Below the pieces are notes generated by a model, which had not been told where the DNA came from, did no database searches, and was given only the letters and a program-made list of their open reading frames with translations. From Epiperipatus broadwayi (lineage: Eukaryota; Onychophora; Udeonychophora; Euonychophora; Peripatidae): a stretch of DNA of 64,000 bases. Where the stretch lies: assembly GCA_028023455.1 (NCBI GenBank), contig JAQFVV010006221.1:3166989-3230988 (forward strand), read 5' to 3'. Each line of letters begins with the position of its first letter. Within the stretch, counting starts at the first letter, position 1. This document shows, piece after piece, positions 23,930 to 36,326 of the stretch. A program made the position numbers and the translations under genes.

Positions 23930-25220
23930 GTGGCAAAAATTAAGAAGTATTTAAACAAGAAATGAAGCAAAGCCAAAAAGAGCTTAAACTAGAAATGGAG
24001 CAAGGTCAAGAAATGTTAGTAATGAAGATAGAAGAGGGTCAATATGAGTTAGAGAATAGTTGAAACAAAAAATCAAACATGTGCACATTGAATCAGTCCA
24101 TGAAATAAAAATGGGACAAGAGCAAGTATATAAATTAAAAAATTTAAATGGAACTCAAAGTCAGCTGCAAATAAAAATTAGTAAGCTAGAAGTTAGTATG
24201 GAAATGGGGCAAAATTAGACCCAATAGTTAGAAACTAAAATTGACTAGTAAAAGGATAAGCAGGAGATCAAAGGTTTAGAGGCTCAGATGGAGCAAAGTT
24301 ATTGAAAATATGGCATTAAATTTAGATAGGATGCAGTCTGAAGTAAATGGTTTGAGAATCTACCTACCACCTTTAATTCCTTTGGTTGAATTTACTAAAA
24401 TCATTGAGGACATAACTTCCATAAAAGGAAAATTAGAAAATTTAAGATGGAATAAAGAGGAGGGGATGGAATATGATAAAAAGGGATTTTGAAGAATACT
24501 GTCAAATCAAGATTAAGGGTTTTATTGCAGAGATGAAAACTCAATTTCAAAATGGGAGCAGCAATTGTGGAGGTGGCATAACAAAATCTTATGATGAGAG
24601 CATGTTGGGAGTCCACATAACATTGTAGTATCTCAATGTAAATGTGATATCCTACCGGTACCCACTATAATTGCTCAATCAAATGAAGGAAGAATATTAA
24701 ATGGTGAGTGTGGAGTTACTAACATGAATGACCAGGGTCATTGTAGAAGCAAACAGGCTACAGAAAGTTATAATACCATATGCAAATTTATTAAGCTGAA
24801 AATCTTCACAGCATTTGACAATGTTGCAAGAATTGTTTTCATTTTATGAATTAAATGAGTCAGAGAAGGTTTCTATAGCAAGCCACCACTTGTAGGGATC
24901 TGCTAAGAATTGATGGAAGTCCTTGTTCTTACCACCAATTTTTATTGAGTAACTTTTGGAGTGAAGAGAAACAAGGTAGCATTCACCATCAAATCTCTCA
25001 GGAAAGGCATAGGGTTAATCTGAGGGAAATTTTAACCCAATTTTTCCATCACTAATTGTCAAAACTCAGGACCCTGACATCATACCTGCTATCTGAGGAT
25101 CAAATTATAAGGACAATCAGGCATAATTTACCTCGATGAGTTCAACAAATTCTTCTTGTTGCCAATACAAGCTAGCATAAAAGAATATTTGAAAGGAACT
25201 GTGCTATGAAAAAAATTAAA
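23930..25220 (+). pseudogene. Gypsy-like gag remnant
   Basis: The 5' part (23,940-24,300) encodes repeats of the form MEQGQEM... and IEEGQYELE in shifting frames. This is a coiled-coil style seen at the start of many invertebrate gag proteins. Near 25,080-25,190 one frame reads YLLSEDQIIRTIRHNLP then VQQILL, resembling the end of the gag capsid region. Many stops and frameshifts are present. No pol or long terminal repeat was recognised. Confidence 0.45.
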
Positions 25221-25589
25221 TTGAAGTGTTATATATTCTAATAGTAACAGACCCTCATGTAAAAAAAGATCACTCATCAACAACAGTTAAAAAAAGATAT
25301 TTATAAACAAAATTTCTAAGCTAATAGTATTGATTACAATGCAGTCTAGGTTGATCATCAAGTAAATTATAATTATGCACTCTTTCGCATATATTAGTGA
25401 AGCTGTAGCTATTTAAGATTTTATACGCTTAGTGCTTTCAGAATGTAACTTTGGATCCCATACTCACAGCTTTAAGAATGGTAATTCCATTATAAGTTAT
25501 TATTCATTTATGCAAATGTATTTGAATATTTAACTAGTATATTGTTTGGAGAGAGCAAAGTAAGCTTCTCTTCTGTTAATGGTGCTGAG

Positions 25590-27025
25590 GTCATTCACAA
25601 CACAATAATCCTCTTTAATCTTTTCTTTTGGCATCATTCTTCTCTATGAAAACGATTTGGGCAGTAGTAGGTTCAAATGAGTGACCTGTGGTTGTTTGAT
25701 GCTCCCAGAATATCGACGTTCCTTCACTTTTGTTTTTTGCTCTGTTGTATATGTATTCATGCTGGTAAACTCTTGTGTTGATGTTAGAATGAGTCTCACT
25801 ATAGTAGATAGCACTACAACCTCTTTGTGAGCATCTCATTTTATAAACCAGATGAGGGGTTCGATTCTTTTCTATTTTGTCCTTGGCATTATGTATTAGT
25901 TGGTTAGTTTTGGGAGGCATTCTGAAGCTGAATTTACTATGTTTAGAGAGTTTTTAAACTATTTTTGAGGTTACATTTTGTATGAATATAATTGTTATGT
26001 ATTTCTTATTTTCTTTGGGGTGTTTGTTGTTGAGCTTTTTACAAAAGGTTTTTAATCTCTGATTAATTAGGTTGTATTTAAAACCTATGTTGGTCATTTC
26101 TTTTATGTATTTATCTATGTTGTTTCTCCTATCTATGATGTATTTGCATAAGTGATGATTCCTTAATAGGAAAACATTCAAACTTGCCAGTTTGTATGAG
26201 GTGGGAGTTTTTTGAATTTGGATTTGTATATCCTTTTATGTGCAAAGGCTTAATGACCATTCTGTAACTTAGGTTTGTGTTCTCTTTTTTTATCATCATG
26301 TCTAGATATTTTATTTTTTGTTCTTCATTTTCATGGGTCTTGCTCATTGTTAGATCCATAATAGCTTGAAACTCATTTTGTATGTTAGAAATAGTAGAGT
26401 TTTTTTGCTGTGATAAAAATATCATCTATGTATTGTGAATATATAAGCGTTGGTTCTATTGTGAAGTATTTTGGAAGCATTTGATTTTCATAATAGCTTA
26501 TAATGATGCTTGATATTATGCCACTCATTGGTAAGAAACATTGACCAACCATCATTTATGATATACCAATTATTTTTAAATTTTGCTAAGATATTGTCAT
26601 CCAACCATTTTAGAAATTCTGTAACAAATTCAATTCACTTGGTTGGACAATTTTTTCTTTGTTAATTCATCTTTGATGATATTAATAGATGTTTTTCTGT
26701 TGATAGAGCCATATAATTCATTGACATCACAAACAGCTATTTTGAGTTCTGGATCTATTTTTGTATTGCTTATAATTTCTACAAATTCATATAATGATTT
26801 AACAGTATAGTTTCCAAAGCCCAGGGACTATATTAGTCACTGATTGACTATTTTTGCAGTTTTGAAATAATGGACACATCCAAAGTCAAGCATTAATCTA
26901 AGGGGAGTATTGGTATGGAAGATGACAGATAAATATGGTAATATTCAGATCTAGAAAATGTTTTATCTTTATGAATCCTTAATATGTTAGTTATGAATCT
27001 ATCTCTGTTGATTTTATTGTTAATT
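25590..27025 (-). pseudogene. Penelope-like element remnant (PLE-B)
   Basis: Read on the minus strand in several frames, PLE landmarks appear in order: FITNILRIHKDK and LRLMLDF (about 26,990-26,850), VCDVNELYGSINR (RT motif A, about 26,745), SQYIDDIFITA (motif C, about 26,430), IKYLDMMIKKENTNLSY (about 26,320), and a GIY-YIG-like end CSQRGCSAIYYSETHSNI (about 25,810). The order matches PLEs: RT followed by GIY-YIG endonuclease. YIDD here against YVDD in PLE-A, and low similarity elsewhere, show a separate lineage. It is thoroughly inactivated. An RTE fragment abuts its upstream end. Confidence 0.75.
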
Positions 27026-27029
27026 TCAG

Positions 27030-27735
27030 CTATGTTATTAAACTTGAGTTTGTTAATTTGCTCTTCCATCTTTCAGATCCATAAGTAAGAAATGGTAAAA
27101 CGCATTTATTAAAAACCTTCCTTTTCAAACACATAGGCATATTTCCTTTTAGTATCAAGTTATTTCTACCAAAAGCACTCCAACCAAGTTTAATTCTATG
27201 ATTAATTTCATTCATTATGTTTCCATGTGTATTAATAATCTGACTAAGGTATTTGTAGCTGTTAACTTCGTCTAACTTATCATAATCAATCATTATTTTC
27301 ATACTTTGAGAAAATCCATTGAACATTACTTTAGTCTTTTTAATATTTATCTTTAGTCCTACTTTCCCACTTTCATCTGATAACTCCTGCAACATTTCCT
27401 GCAGTTCTAAAGAATTATTTGCAAAAACAATCACATCATCTGCAATATCTAAATGACTTGAATAATCACCATTTACTTTCACTCCTTTAGCTTCCCATTT
27501 TAATCCACAAAATACTTCTTGCAAAACTGCTGTAAAATTTTTTGGAGATATGGAGTCACGCTGTCTTACCCACAATGTTGACTTTCCTAGTATCAATATG
27601 TAATCTAATTGTTACTATGGCATTTTTATAAATATTCTTTAAAATATGACAATATCCTAGATCTATACCTTGCTGATCCAATGATTTAATCACTGAAGAA
27701 ATGTTTATAAAACCAAATGCCTTTTCATTAATATA
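27030..27735 (-). pseudogene. RTE-type LINE reverse transcriptase fragment
   Basis: The 188-codon frame at 27,030-27,596 has RQRDSISPKNFTAVLQEVF, the active-site block IADDVIVFA, GLKINIKKTKVM and VNSYKYLSQIINTHGNI. Upstream, to 27,735, another frame gives EKAFGFINISSVIKSLDQQG, an RT motif A region that lacks the expected aspartate. Substitutions at the catalytic blocks and a frameshift mark it as dead. It adjoins the PLE-B remnant and an F1 array. Confidence 0.75.
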
Positions 27736-27737
27736 TA

Positions 27738-28450
27738 TAAACAGAGTTGGATTCAGATCTATATGACTGTACAGGCAAATTGACTTGGATTGCTATGGGG
27801 GTGAATTAGATACAAAGAATCAGATGCATTGCTCCCAGATACAAATTTCTTCACTGATAAAAACAATCTAGAACTAGTCTGAAAATATTGGATAGGAAGG
27901 CACTAGATAGGGGTTTTAATGCACAACCTTCTTGCATCTATTGATTACTAGAGCTTAAAATCACATGATCACTATCTCATACTAGCACAATAATTGTTAT
28001 TAATAATTGTTTAGTGGTTTAACACCAATCCTGCCTAATAGGATAGTGGTGGCTATGGTTGTTAAAGAGCCAAAGACACCAAAATGTATAGGTACTGAAT
28101 TGAGTTCAGACCCATATGACTATATAAGCTATTGAGCTTGGATTGAAAATATTAATAGTGTTTTCAATTTCATTTTCATAGTTTTGTAGTTAAATAGAGT
28201 TAAAAGGTGGGTGCTGGAGGGTTGCATTAGATCCTAAGATCTAGGTGCAGTGCTCTCAGATCCAAGGCTCCTCACTGATGAAGGCCACAAGCCAGAAACT
28301 AGTCTGGGGATATTGGATGAGTAGGCACTAGATAGGGATTTTATGCACAAGCCTTCTGGCATCCATTGATTGCTCTTGTTAGCACAAGATGGCACTACTA
28401 TATGGAGAGTTGTTTTGTTTTGAATTGTTTACTAGAGCTTACAATAGATG
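27738..28450 (+). repeat. F1 hammerhead repeat array, about 1.6 units
   Basis: Plus-sense units with ribozyme cleavage triplets at 27,877-27,879 and 28,302-28,304, giving a 425-bp period. The first unit's core is damaged (CUGAUAA, GAAC); the second is complete. The array ends just after the shared block GGAGAGTT. Confidence 0.8.
28260..28318 (+). ncRNA. Hammerhead ribozyme (F1 type, best copy)
   Basis: CUGAUGA is at 28,275-28,281 and GAAAC at 28,295-28,299. Stem II pairs GGC with GCC. Stem III is AC/GU with the 2-nt loop UA, giving triplet GUC (28,302-28,304) with the cut after 28,304. Inner stem I pairs UCCUCA (28,269-28,274) with UGGGGA (28,305-28,310), and outer stem I pairs AUCCAA (28,260-28,265) with UUGGAU (28,313-28,318). 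An internal loop separates them, where natural hammerheads make the stem I-stem II tertiary contact. A-A at the base of stem II is a weakness. The tiny stem III resembles the newt satellite ribozyme, which acts mainly as a dimer. Confidence 0.75.
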
Positions 28451-30540
28451 ACACAATTAGGTGGAAAAGATTTACTACTGTTTTAATATTCAGGACCCCT
28501 AACAATAGCTTACAGTAAATCATAAAACTTCACAAAATTCTGTTATGATCCTGATTTTTATTAAAAAAACAAAGAGATAAAATGGGAAAGATAGTTTAGA
28601 ATTTATTAGTGTTTTTTTTTTAAAGTAATGACTTGGTAAACTACTATACAGTAGTTAATAAGGTACAGTGAAAAAGAGAACTGGACTATCTAAAAGTCAT
28701 AAAGATCATCTTATTAGGAAAAGTCACCATGTAGGCTAGATACACTACTGCAAATTATTTACTAAAATTTCATGTTTTAAAAAATTGATTGCACTATTAC
28801 AAAATTAAGGTATCAACAAATGAATATCATTGGACTAGTTAGGATAAATAAAACTTTTTGTGACGTTTTCAAGACATTTTAGCAATGCTTCAATACAGAT
28901 CCTTAAAAATTAGTAATCCTAGCAAATAATTCTGTGGTACTCCCTACTAGAAAAAGATCTAATTTATAATCCCTAGTTTAAATAAATTTTACTACTGCAA
29001 CATGAGGTGAGAATGGCAATACATAGTCTTTCTCAACAAAATGAAATGGATTAATGAATTAAATCATTAATAGAAAAGACTCTTGCTACAAAATATCCAA
29101 GAAATGGAATGCGTAATCAATTTTTTGCATAAATTTACATCGCTCCTAATCAATCTCTTATATTTTTACAAAACGGTTATGAATATGAGGGCTTTGACCC
29201 TTGAAAGCGCTTAGCCATTTGATTAAATATATATAGAATATATATAGCCATTTGATTAATATATATATATATATATATATTAAAATAAAATAATATATAC
29301 TTTTCTTTATTTATTTTTAGCTTTGTGTGCTTGTGAGTGCATTTTATATATTTTGATTTAGAACAATTAGCCACAAAGTGTAAACTGTTTGCGTATCTCT
29401 TATAATGTTTTTCAAAGCAAGCTAAAATGATTCAATAATTCATATTGAAAAGATACCATTTACATATTTTAATATTGTGATGCAGAAGATAACATCCATT
29501 AAAAGTTATAAAATTATTGGGCGCATGAGCAATTAATTAAGGAGTGGTAATAAATATATATCTGAGTTAAATAACTTTGGCAATATAAAATCAATTTATA
29601 GTATAAAATTTAGTATTAATCAGTAAATTTCATGCAGGATCTTTTTTTATTAATATAGTTAAGTGTATCCTAAATTAAACATAAAATCAGGTTATTTGGG
29701 ATAATTGAAAACAGGAACATTTACTAGAAAATTTTATGCATTGGCAAAATTTCATTTTTTACAGATTATATTATTGCAATAACTGAGTAGGGTAGGGGAG
29801 AGAATACATATTATGACAGATGCAAGTCTACAACTTTCTCAAAACTTTTTACTCATGTTTTAATGTAGATTCTTAAAAATAAACAATAATACCAAGAAAT
29901 TGTATTATATTTATCGATTAGGAAAAAGCCGCATTTATAACTTCTAAGTAACAAACTATAGTTTAACTAAAAAGTTCTTCTATTGATTAGCAAAACTGGG
30001 TTTTTAAAATGTAATTAAACTAGAATATAATCTCTTACCTATATAATTTCTTTCTAACCAAACTAAGATTATTCTATAATTCAAATTAAGATTATAGGGT
30101 TTTTTTGCTTCAAAATCAGATTAATAACATTATTTAAACATACTCAAATACGTGGGTTAATTTCCGAAAAATAACTTTCTGAATAACCCTAAACAAATTC
30201 TTAAAAACAAATATTAATACAAATTGGGATTAAAAATATACAAATTCTATGGTAATTGTATTCTTCCTTTTTGCAATATAATCATATAACTGTAAATATG
30301 AACAAGATAATGAACTTAAACACCTGAACAATTATTTAGAGTGGTAAAATAATATCAAATATGAATAAAAGATAACTCTTCTATAAATAATTTCCAAATT
30401 AAAATGATAAACTAAAATCATACAAATCATTTCTAATAAGCCCCATATCAAAATTCCACCTATTTTATAGAAATAACTGAGATTACTGTGACCAGAATTA
30501 CTTTTTACTAAGAGTACCTTACATCAGAATAACAAACTAA
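28451..30540. other. AT-rich non-coding stretch
   Basis: A short (AT)n run is at about 29,260-29,280. No gene or named repeat was seen. Confidence 0.5.
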
Positions 30541-30709
30541 TATGATGTATAAACCACTAAACATCATATGATCACCATTTCTTATGCTTCCTCATAACTG
30601 TTATTAAAACAGGCAAAACTCTCCATACAGTAGTGCCACTCAGTGCAAGCCAGAGTAATCAATGGATGCCAGAAGGTTTGTGCATAAAATCCCTATCTAG
30701 TACCTACTC

Positions 30710-30768
30710 ATTCAATATCCCCAGACTAGTTTCTGGCTTGTGGCCTTCATCAGCGAGGAGCCTTGGAT
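30710..30768 (-). ncRNA. Hammerhead ribozyme (F1, minus)
   Basis: Minus-strand CUGAUGA (30,753-30,747), GAAAC, GUC (30,726-30,724) and both parts of stem I are present. There is one outer-stem mismatch (UUGAAU) and a G-U at the base of stem I. Confidence 0.7.
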
Positions 30769-31218
30769 CTGAGAGCACTGCACTTAGATTTTAGGATCTA
30801 ATGCCACCCTCCTGCAGCCACCTTTTATCTCTACTTAACTACAAAACTATGAGTCTTAAATTGAAAACACAATAATATTTTCAATCTAAGCTCATTAGCT
30901 TATATAGTCATAAAGGGCTGAACTCAGTTTAGTACCTATATATTTTAGTATTTTTGGTTCTTTAATAACCATAGCCACCACTATCCTATTAGGCTGGATT
31001 GTAATTAAACCACTAAACATTACATAATTACCATTTCTTATGCTTGCTCATAAATGTTATTGAAACAGGCAAAATTCTTTATACAGTAGTGCCATTCAAT
31101 GCAATCCAGAGTAATCAATGGATTCCAGAAGGCTTGTGCATAAAATCCCTATCTAGTACCTACTCATTCAATATTTCCAGTTGCATTAGATCCTAGGATC
31201 TAGGTGCAGTGCTCTCAG

Positions 31219-31277
31219 ATCCAAGGCTCCTCACTGATGAAGGCCACAAGTCAGAAACTAGTCTGGGGATATTGGAT
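31219..31277 (+). ncRNA. Hammerhead ribozyme (F1)
   Basis: CUGAUGA is at 31,234-31,240, GAAAC at 31,254-31,258 and GUC at 31,261-31,263. Both stem I helices pair fully as in the copy at 28,260. Stem II pairs GGC with GUC through one G-U wobble. Confidence 0.75.
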
Positions 31278-31656
31278 GAGTAGGTACTAGATATGGAGTT
31301 TATGCACAAGCCTTCTGGAATCCATTGATTACTGAGTGGGACTATTGTATGGAGAGTTTTGCCTGTTTTAATAACAGTTATGAGCAAGCATTAGAAATGA
31401 TGATCATGTGATGTTTAATGGTTTAATACCAATCCTGCTTAATAGGATAGTGGTGGCTATAGTTATTAAAGAACCAAAGACATCAAAATGTATGGGTACT
31501 GAACTGAGTTCAGACCTATACAACTATATAAGCTAATGATCTTAGATTGAAAATGTTGTTTTCAATTTTATTCTCATAGTTTTGTAGTTAAGTAGAGATA
31601 AAAGGTGGCTGCTGGAGGGGTGCATTAGAGCCTAAGATCTAGGTGTAGTGCTCTCA

Positions 31657-31716
31657 GACCCAAGGTTCTTCACTGATGAATGCCACAAGCCAGAAACTAG
31701 TCTGGGGATATTGGAT
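31657..31716 (+). ncRNA. Hammerhead ribozyme (F1, second unit)
   Basis: CUGAUGA is at 31,673-31,679, GAAAC at 31,693-31,697 and GUC at 31,700-31,702. Inner stem I contains an extra G-U and the outer stem has one mismatch. Stem II is reduced to two good pairs. Confidence 0.65.
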
Positions 31717-31825
31717 GAGTAGGTACTAGATAGAGATTTTATGCACAAGCCTTCTGGCATCCATTGATTACTCTGGCTTGCACTGTGTGGCACTATTGTA
31801 TGGAGAGTTTTGTCTGTTTAATGAT

Positions 31826-32500
31826 GTATAAAACATTTGATAGTCAATCTAACAAACAATTTTTATTACTAAAACTTAATATTGCTTGAATGTATTGAAT
31901 GAACATGGCATAATAATTGCAATTTAACATAAAGTGATTTTTGCTGAAGCATATTTATAACCGTGAATTAAATTATTACTTGCAATATTTATTATATAAC
32001 AAAAATACCAATTGTTTTATCATTGGGCTTATAAAATATTTTTGCAATTATGATAATGAATTTTAAATTAAATTACTCCTAAAGTTTTTTTTAAAATTTC
32101 CAACACCTTTAATTACGTTGTATTGAAATTTAATAAAGTTGTATGAAAACCAAATTACACATAATAATTTTAATTCAAAAATCATGAACTATTTTGATTT
32201 AAATAAAAGTATAATATAACATAAAGCAACACGATATACTATAGAGAAGTAATTCCAATGCAAGCAATTAGATCAAAAAAAGACAAAATCTTCTAAACAA
32301 ATTGTAACATGAGTGCAAATTAATACATCTTAAAATGGAGATTAAAAATTATATCATGCCAAGAATGTGTTTTTTTTTTTGGCAAAAAACTCAATATAAA
32401 TATGTATAAGATGAATCCCCATCATCTAGAAAGTTAATGAATGCATTCTACTTTCCAAATAAAAAAGTATTTTTAAAAAAATTTTTTCTTCTTCTCATAT
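31826..32500. other. AT-rich non-coding stretch
   Basis: Nothing recognisable. Confidence 0.5.
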
Positions 32501-32507
32501 GTCAAAT

Positions 32508-32578
32508 GCGTTGACGGGAAAGCAAAACCGGGTCAGCTGCTTCGAAGGCAGCTATGCTAACCGCTAGGCCACCAACGC
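32508..32578 (-). tRNA. tRNA-like sequence (degenerate tRNA or SINE head)
   Basis: The minus strand gives a 71-nt sequence with a 7-bp acceptor stem (GCGTTGG with TCAACGC, one G-U), A box TGGCCTAGCGGTTAGCAT, and a perfect 5-bp anticodon stem GCTGC/GCAGC around CTTCGAA (anticodon TCG, arginine type). The A-box region resembles tRNA-Glu. The T arm is poor: the B box reads CGGTTTTGCTTTCCCG rather than GGTTCGAATCC. A SINE-like 3' flank (TTTGACATATGAGAAG) follows. I therefore regard it as a decayed tRNA pseudogene or a second SINE type, not a functional tRNA. Confidence 0.45.
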
Positions 32579-32721
32579 TATTTTTGCATTTAAAAATTAA
32601 AATAATTTTGACTTTATGATTCTTTTTATTATCATATTACTCCTCAAAGATATATCCAATCTTCTTATTAAATTACGATATCTCTATTATGGAAATTTAA
32701 TTTTTTTATTAACCACATCTT

Positions 32722-32829
32722 TTTTTTTTTTTTCATATGTCATAGCATAGGCCGGGAGGCGAACCCACAACCGTCTGCAACCAACTACTTGCTTGCAAGG
32801 CGACTGCGATGACCTCTCGGCTAACAACG
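32722..32829 (-). mobile_element. tRNA-derived SINE (S1)
   Basis: The minus-strand head contains GCCGAGAGGTCATCGCAG, TTGCAAGCAAG and B box GTGGGTTCGCCTCCC. The family 3' block ATGCTATGACATATG and a long A tail follow. It lies about 140 bp from the tRNA-like sequence at 32,508. Confidence 0.75.
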
Positions 32830-35800
32830 TTTCTTTTACCACAAAAACGCAATTACTACAGTAATGCCAGCAAGATACCTAGAATCCAAACAATTTAGTT
32901 TTTTAGTAACTTCTCTCTATAGGCAGTGGCACTTAAGAAAAGACTTATAACCTGAATCTCTAATTAAAATTGTACTACTATTTTATATTTATGTTCCCTA
33001 ATACTTACTCTTAAATTAATATTATCTAAATTGTAATTATGTGCCATACTTTCAATAATAAGTAATTCATAATTTAATTCTTTATAAATAAGCATACTTT
33101 AATAATTTGCAATATTATCAATGACTTATGTGATCAAGGCATCTTGATGTGTGCTCGATTGACTGTTATATTGTTCTACACTGGATTAATTTCTTATTTC
33201 AATCTCAAACTGTAAACTTTGAGTTCATGTGATGTAGTGACAATGACCCTCAGAAAACAAATGCAACTTTTAATACTCATGTTAACTTTCAAAACAGCAA
33301 CTTTAATCATATTATTTACAAGATATTATAATAAACATTTTAACTAACATCTAATGTAAAATAACAATAGTAATAAGTTATATACCAATATAATATAATA
33401 ACACTATAAACAATTGAAAAATTTCCATTCCCTTTACCTTTTAGATATTCACAATTAAAAAAAAAAAAAAAAAAAATATTACCTTTTCATAATAATATGG
33501 TGCTATTGTGATATTTTACCTTTATATATATATATATATTTAATATCACAAATCAGGTGTTTCCATTAGATCATCATTCTTCCCTTTTTCTTTTTTTAAC
33601 AATAACCCATTATAAATTATGCTTTAAATTATAAAGACAAACTGGAACATATTAATTATTATATTCTTGCTTTAATACAATAATTTTATTATAATACAGT
33701 GAAATGTCACTTTTTGTGTATTTTTAGATACCATGATATTCATCTTTTCTAAGAAGATATTACGATAATAATTATAAAACCATCAATTAGTTTTTCAATC
33801 TCAAACTCCACCTTCCTATAGTATTATTCTCAACATATATACTAAAATCTGACCCTCTATACCTTTCTGCAATAATTTCCACCTATAATTTATAAGATTC
33901 AGCTAGATGATAATAGACCACTCTTTGGTGTATTGTAAATAAACTACCTATCTCTGCTTTATCTAACAACTTAATTATTATCTTCATATTTCTGACTTAT
34001 ATTTGTTTGATATCATTCTTATAACAAATTTATTTTTACAAATTACAAACTAAAATTACTTATAATTCAGTTCAATTATCTTAGATTGTTCATCATAAAA
34101 CAGAAGATCAAATTTAAAATATCGTTTCTCATTTTCAATATTATATATTTAAACACCAACCTAATAATATACATATTGTCAACTACTTTTATGATAAATT
34201 TCATTACATCATTAACCATATCTATTGATTTTAATCATATAACAATATTTGATAAAACACAACTTTTAAAATAAATAATAACATAGATACCAAATTAAGT
34301 CAACCCCCCCCCTCATTGTAATAGCAACTATATTTAAATTATAGCTAACATATATACAAATGTGATGTTGCAAATTTTTTTTCTCTCTTTAAATATAAGT
34401 TTCTAAACAAACAAACAAAAAAATTAACTTTTACTAGCATTACAATCGTTCCACAGGATTCTGATTGGTTGCACATCAATAATATTATCACTTTCATTTA
34501 GTTTCATGTTAATGTTACAATCATTTTTGCTCCACTTATTCTCATCCAAAAATTATTACAATTATTAAAATTTGCATGATGTCAGGTTATTGATAATGTA
34601 GCAGTTTTTATTTTCCTTTAGTAATTAAAGATTATCTGCAAATTGTCTTATACATTTGATTTAAATACTCCTTGTGCTAGTAATAAATGATTTAGCATTC
34701 AAATGATTCCTTACTTATTTTGGTTAATATTATTATTAAAAAAAACATTTTCCATTTTCACTTTAACAGTATATATATATTATCTTCCACATAGATATAT
34801 ATATTATCTTCCACATACGTTTATATTACCTAATGCACTAAGGTTTATTTCATCTGTTATTCAACAATTTATTGTCCATGCATATTTATTCTTTATTAAA
34901 TATTTTCTGGTATGGTTTTATTCTCTTACATTTATCTTTTTTTTTTACTTCAAATGATAGTGTTTTCATTCATGCTAACAGACTGCTGTTATTCAGTACA
35001 CATTTAAATATAATCATCCCTTAACTTATATAACACTCAATATACTTTTTTAAAAAACTTTACATAAAAATAATATTAAAATTAGTACTGGTCACTTTTA
35101 ATCATTTCTTCAATTAAGATTTTATTCAAACATGCTTTAAGATTTATCTTTGAATACAATGTATACTTTTCCATTCACACCTAGTTCTTTTATTTTCTAT
35201 TACTACTTTTGTTCGAGATATTTTTAAAAACATATACTTATTTCTGCAGAAATAATTTGCCTTTTATTTATCCCTGGCTGATAACTTGATCTTGTCCAAT
35301 TATTTTGACTTATATGAGACATGAATACTTCAATTTGTTTAGCAATTAAATCCAGTGCAAATACAGTACTTCCAAGGTTTTCCTTTAATGAGTTTCTTCC
35401 TTGGTCACAATTTGGGATATGCAGACAATTTTCTCTCTTCATTTTATATTATTTTCTCCATATAATGATTTCAAGAAATTTTCCAAGAACCATTAATTGT
35501 TGAGTTGCCCATAGAGATCAATTTAATTTAGTCTTGCATTTCAGTGAAGCTTTATAACCTATATCACTTAAATTATTACATAGACAAAATTCATTATTTC
35601 TTTTTCTTTCAAATAATATTTAAATAATTTTCTTGCAAACTTTTAGAATAAAAAAAAATCAGTTACTTGTTCTCCGATCTGTGATTTTTTTTTTTCAATT
35701 TAATATTCCCTCAATTTTTCTTAACGATTGTTTGCAGGCTGTTTATTGGTTGATTTTTCTCACTTCTTTGATTCTGTATTTAATCTATATTTAAAAGAAA

Positions 35801-36320
35801 TATTTTCTGTTTAAAATATTTCTCAATAAAAATAATACCTTTTAGAAAATGAATAAAATACAATTTCCTTTCTTGATTTAGATCATTTGGGTTTTATTTT
35901 TGTACAAATGAGCTTCAATATTATTTTTATGATTTTTACTCACAAAATTTGTAGAATAAATCTTAGTTATTTATTTTTAAATATAATTGAAGATTTAACT
36001 AGAAATAATATTTGCTTTTATGCTATTAGATGTGCACAGACAATAATGATCTATCTATATAACACATTTTTGTTTAGAAGATTAGATTTGAATTTTACTA
36101 TAATTTTAAATGCTATCAACCGTGTACTTAATTGAAACTATAATAAATTTATTGTTTATCATTTTATATTTTATGTACATTTGTAACCAACTATTTTACC
36201 CATCATTTATATTCTTTGTATGATTTTAAATTAGCTAAACTTAAGTACAAACACTATGATAACTAAAATGACAGTTATTTTTCCAAGCTTAATAAGAATC
36301 TACTTTTTGATTTAATAAAA
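32830..36320. other. AT-rich stretch without recognisable genes
   Basis: Contains poly-A at 33,459-33,477, (TA)n near 33,525 and a C run near 34,305. The 72-codon minus ORF at 35,224-35,442 has a protein-like composition but no family I recognise. It could be a decayed retroelement. Confidence 0.4.
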
Positions 36321-36326
36321 TTTAAA

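Larger units (their letters stand above)
30545..31825. repeat. F1 hammerhead repeat array, head-to-head inverted
   Basis: The left arm (30,545-31,180) is minus sense with about 1.4 units. The right arm (31,181-31,825) is plus sense with about 1.4 units. Ribozyme cleavage positions are 30,724 (minus), 31,180 (minus arm end), 31,263 and 31,702, so unit lengths are 456 and 439 bp. The minus arm starts exactly at the predicted cleavage site. This is the best preserved F1 locus and retains three largely intact hammerheads. Confidence 0.85.
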
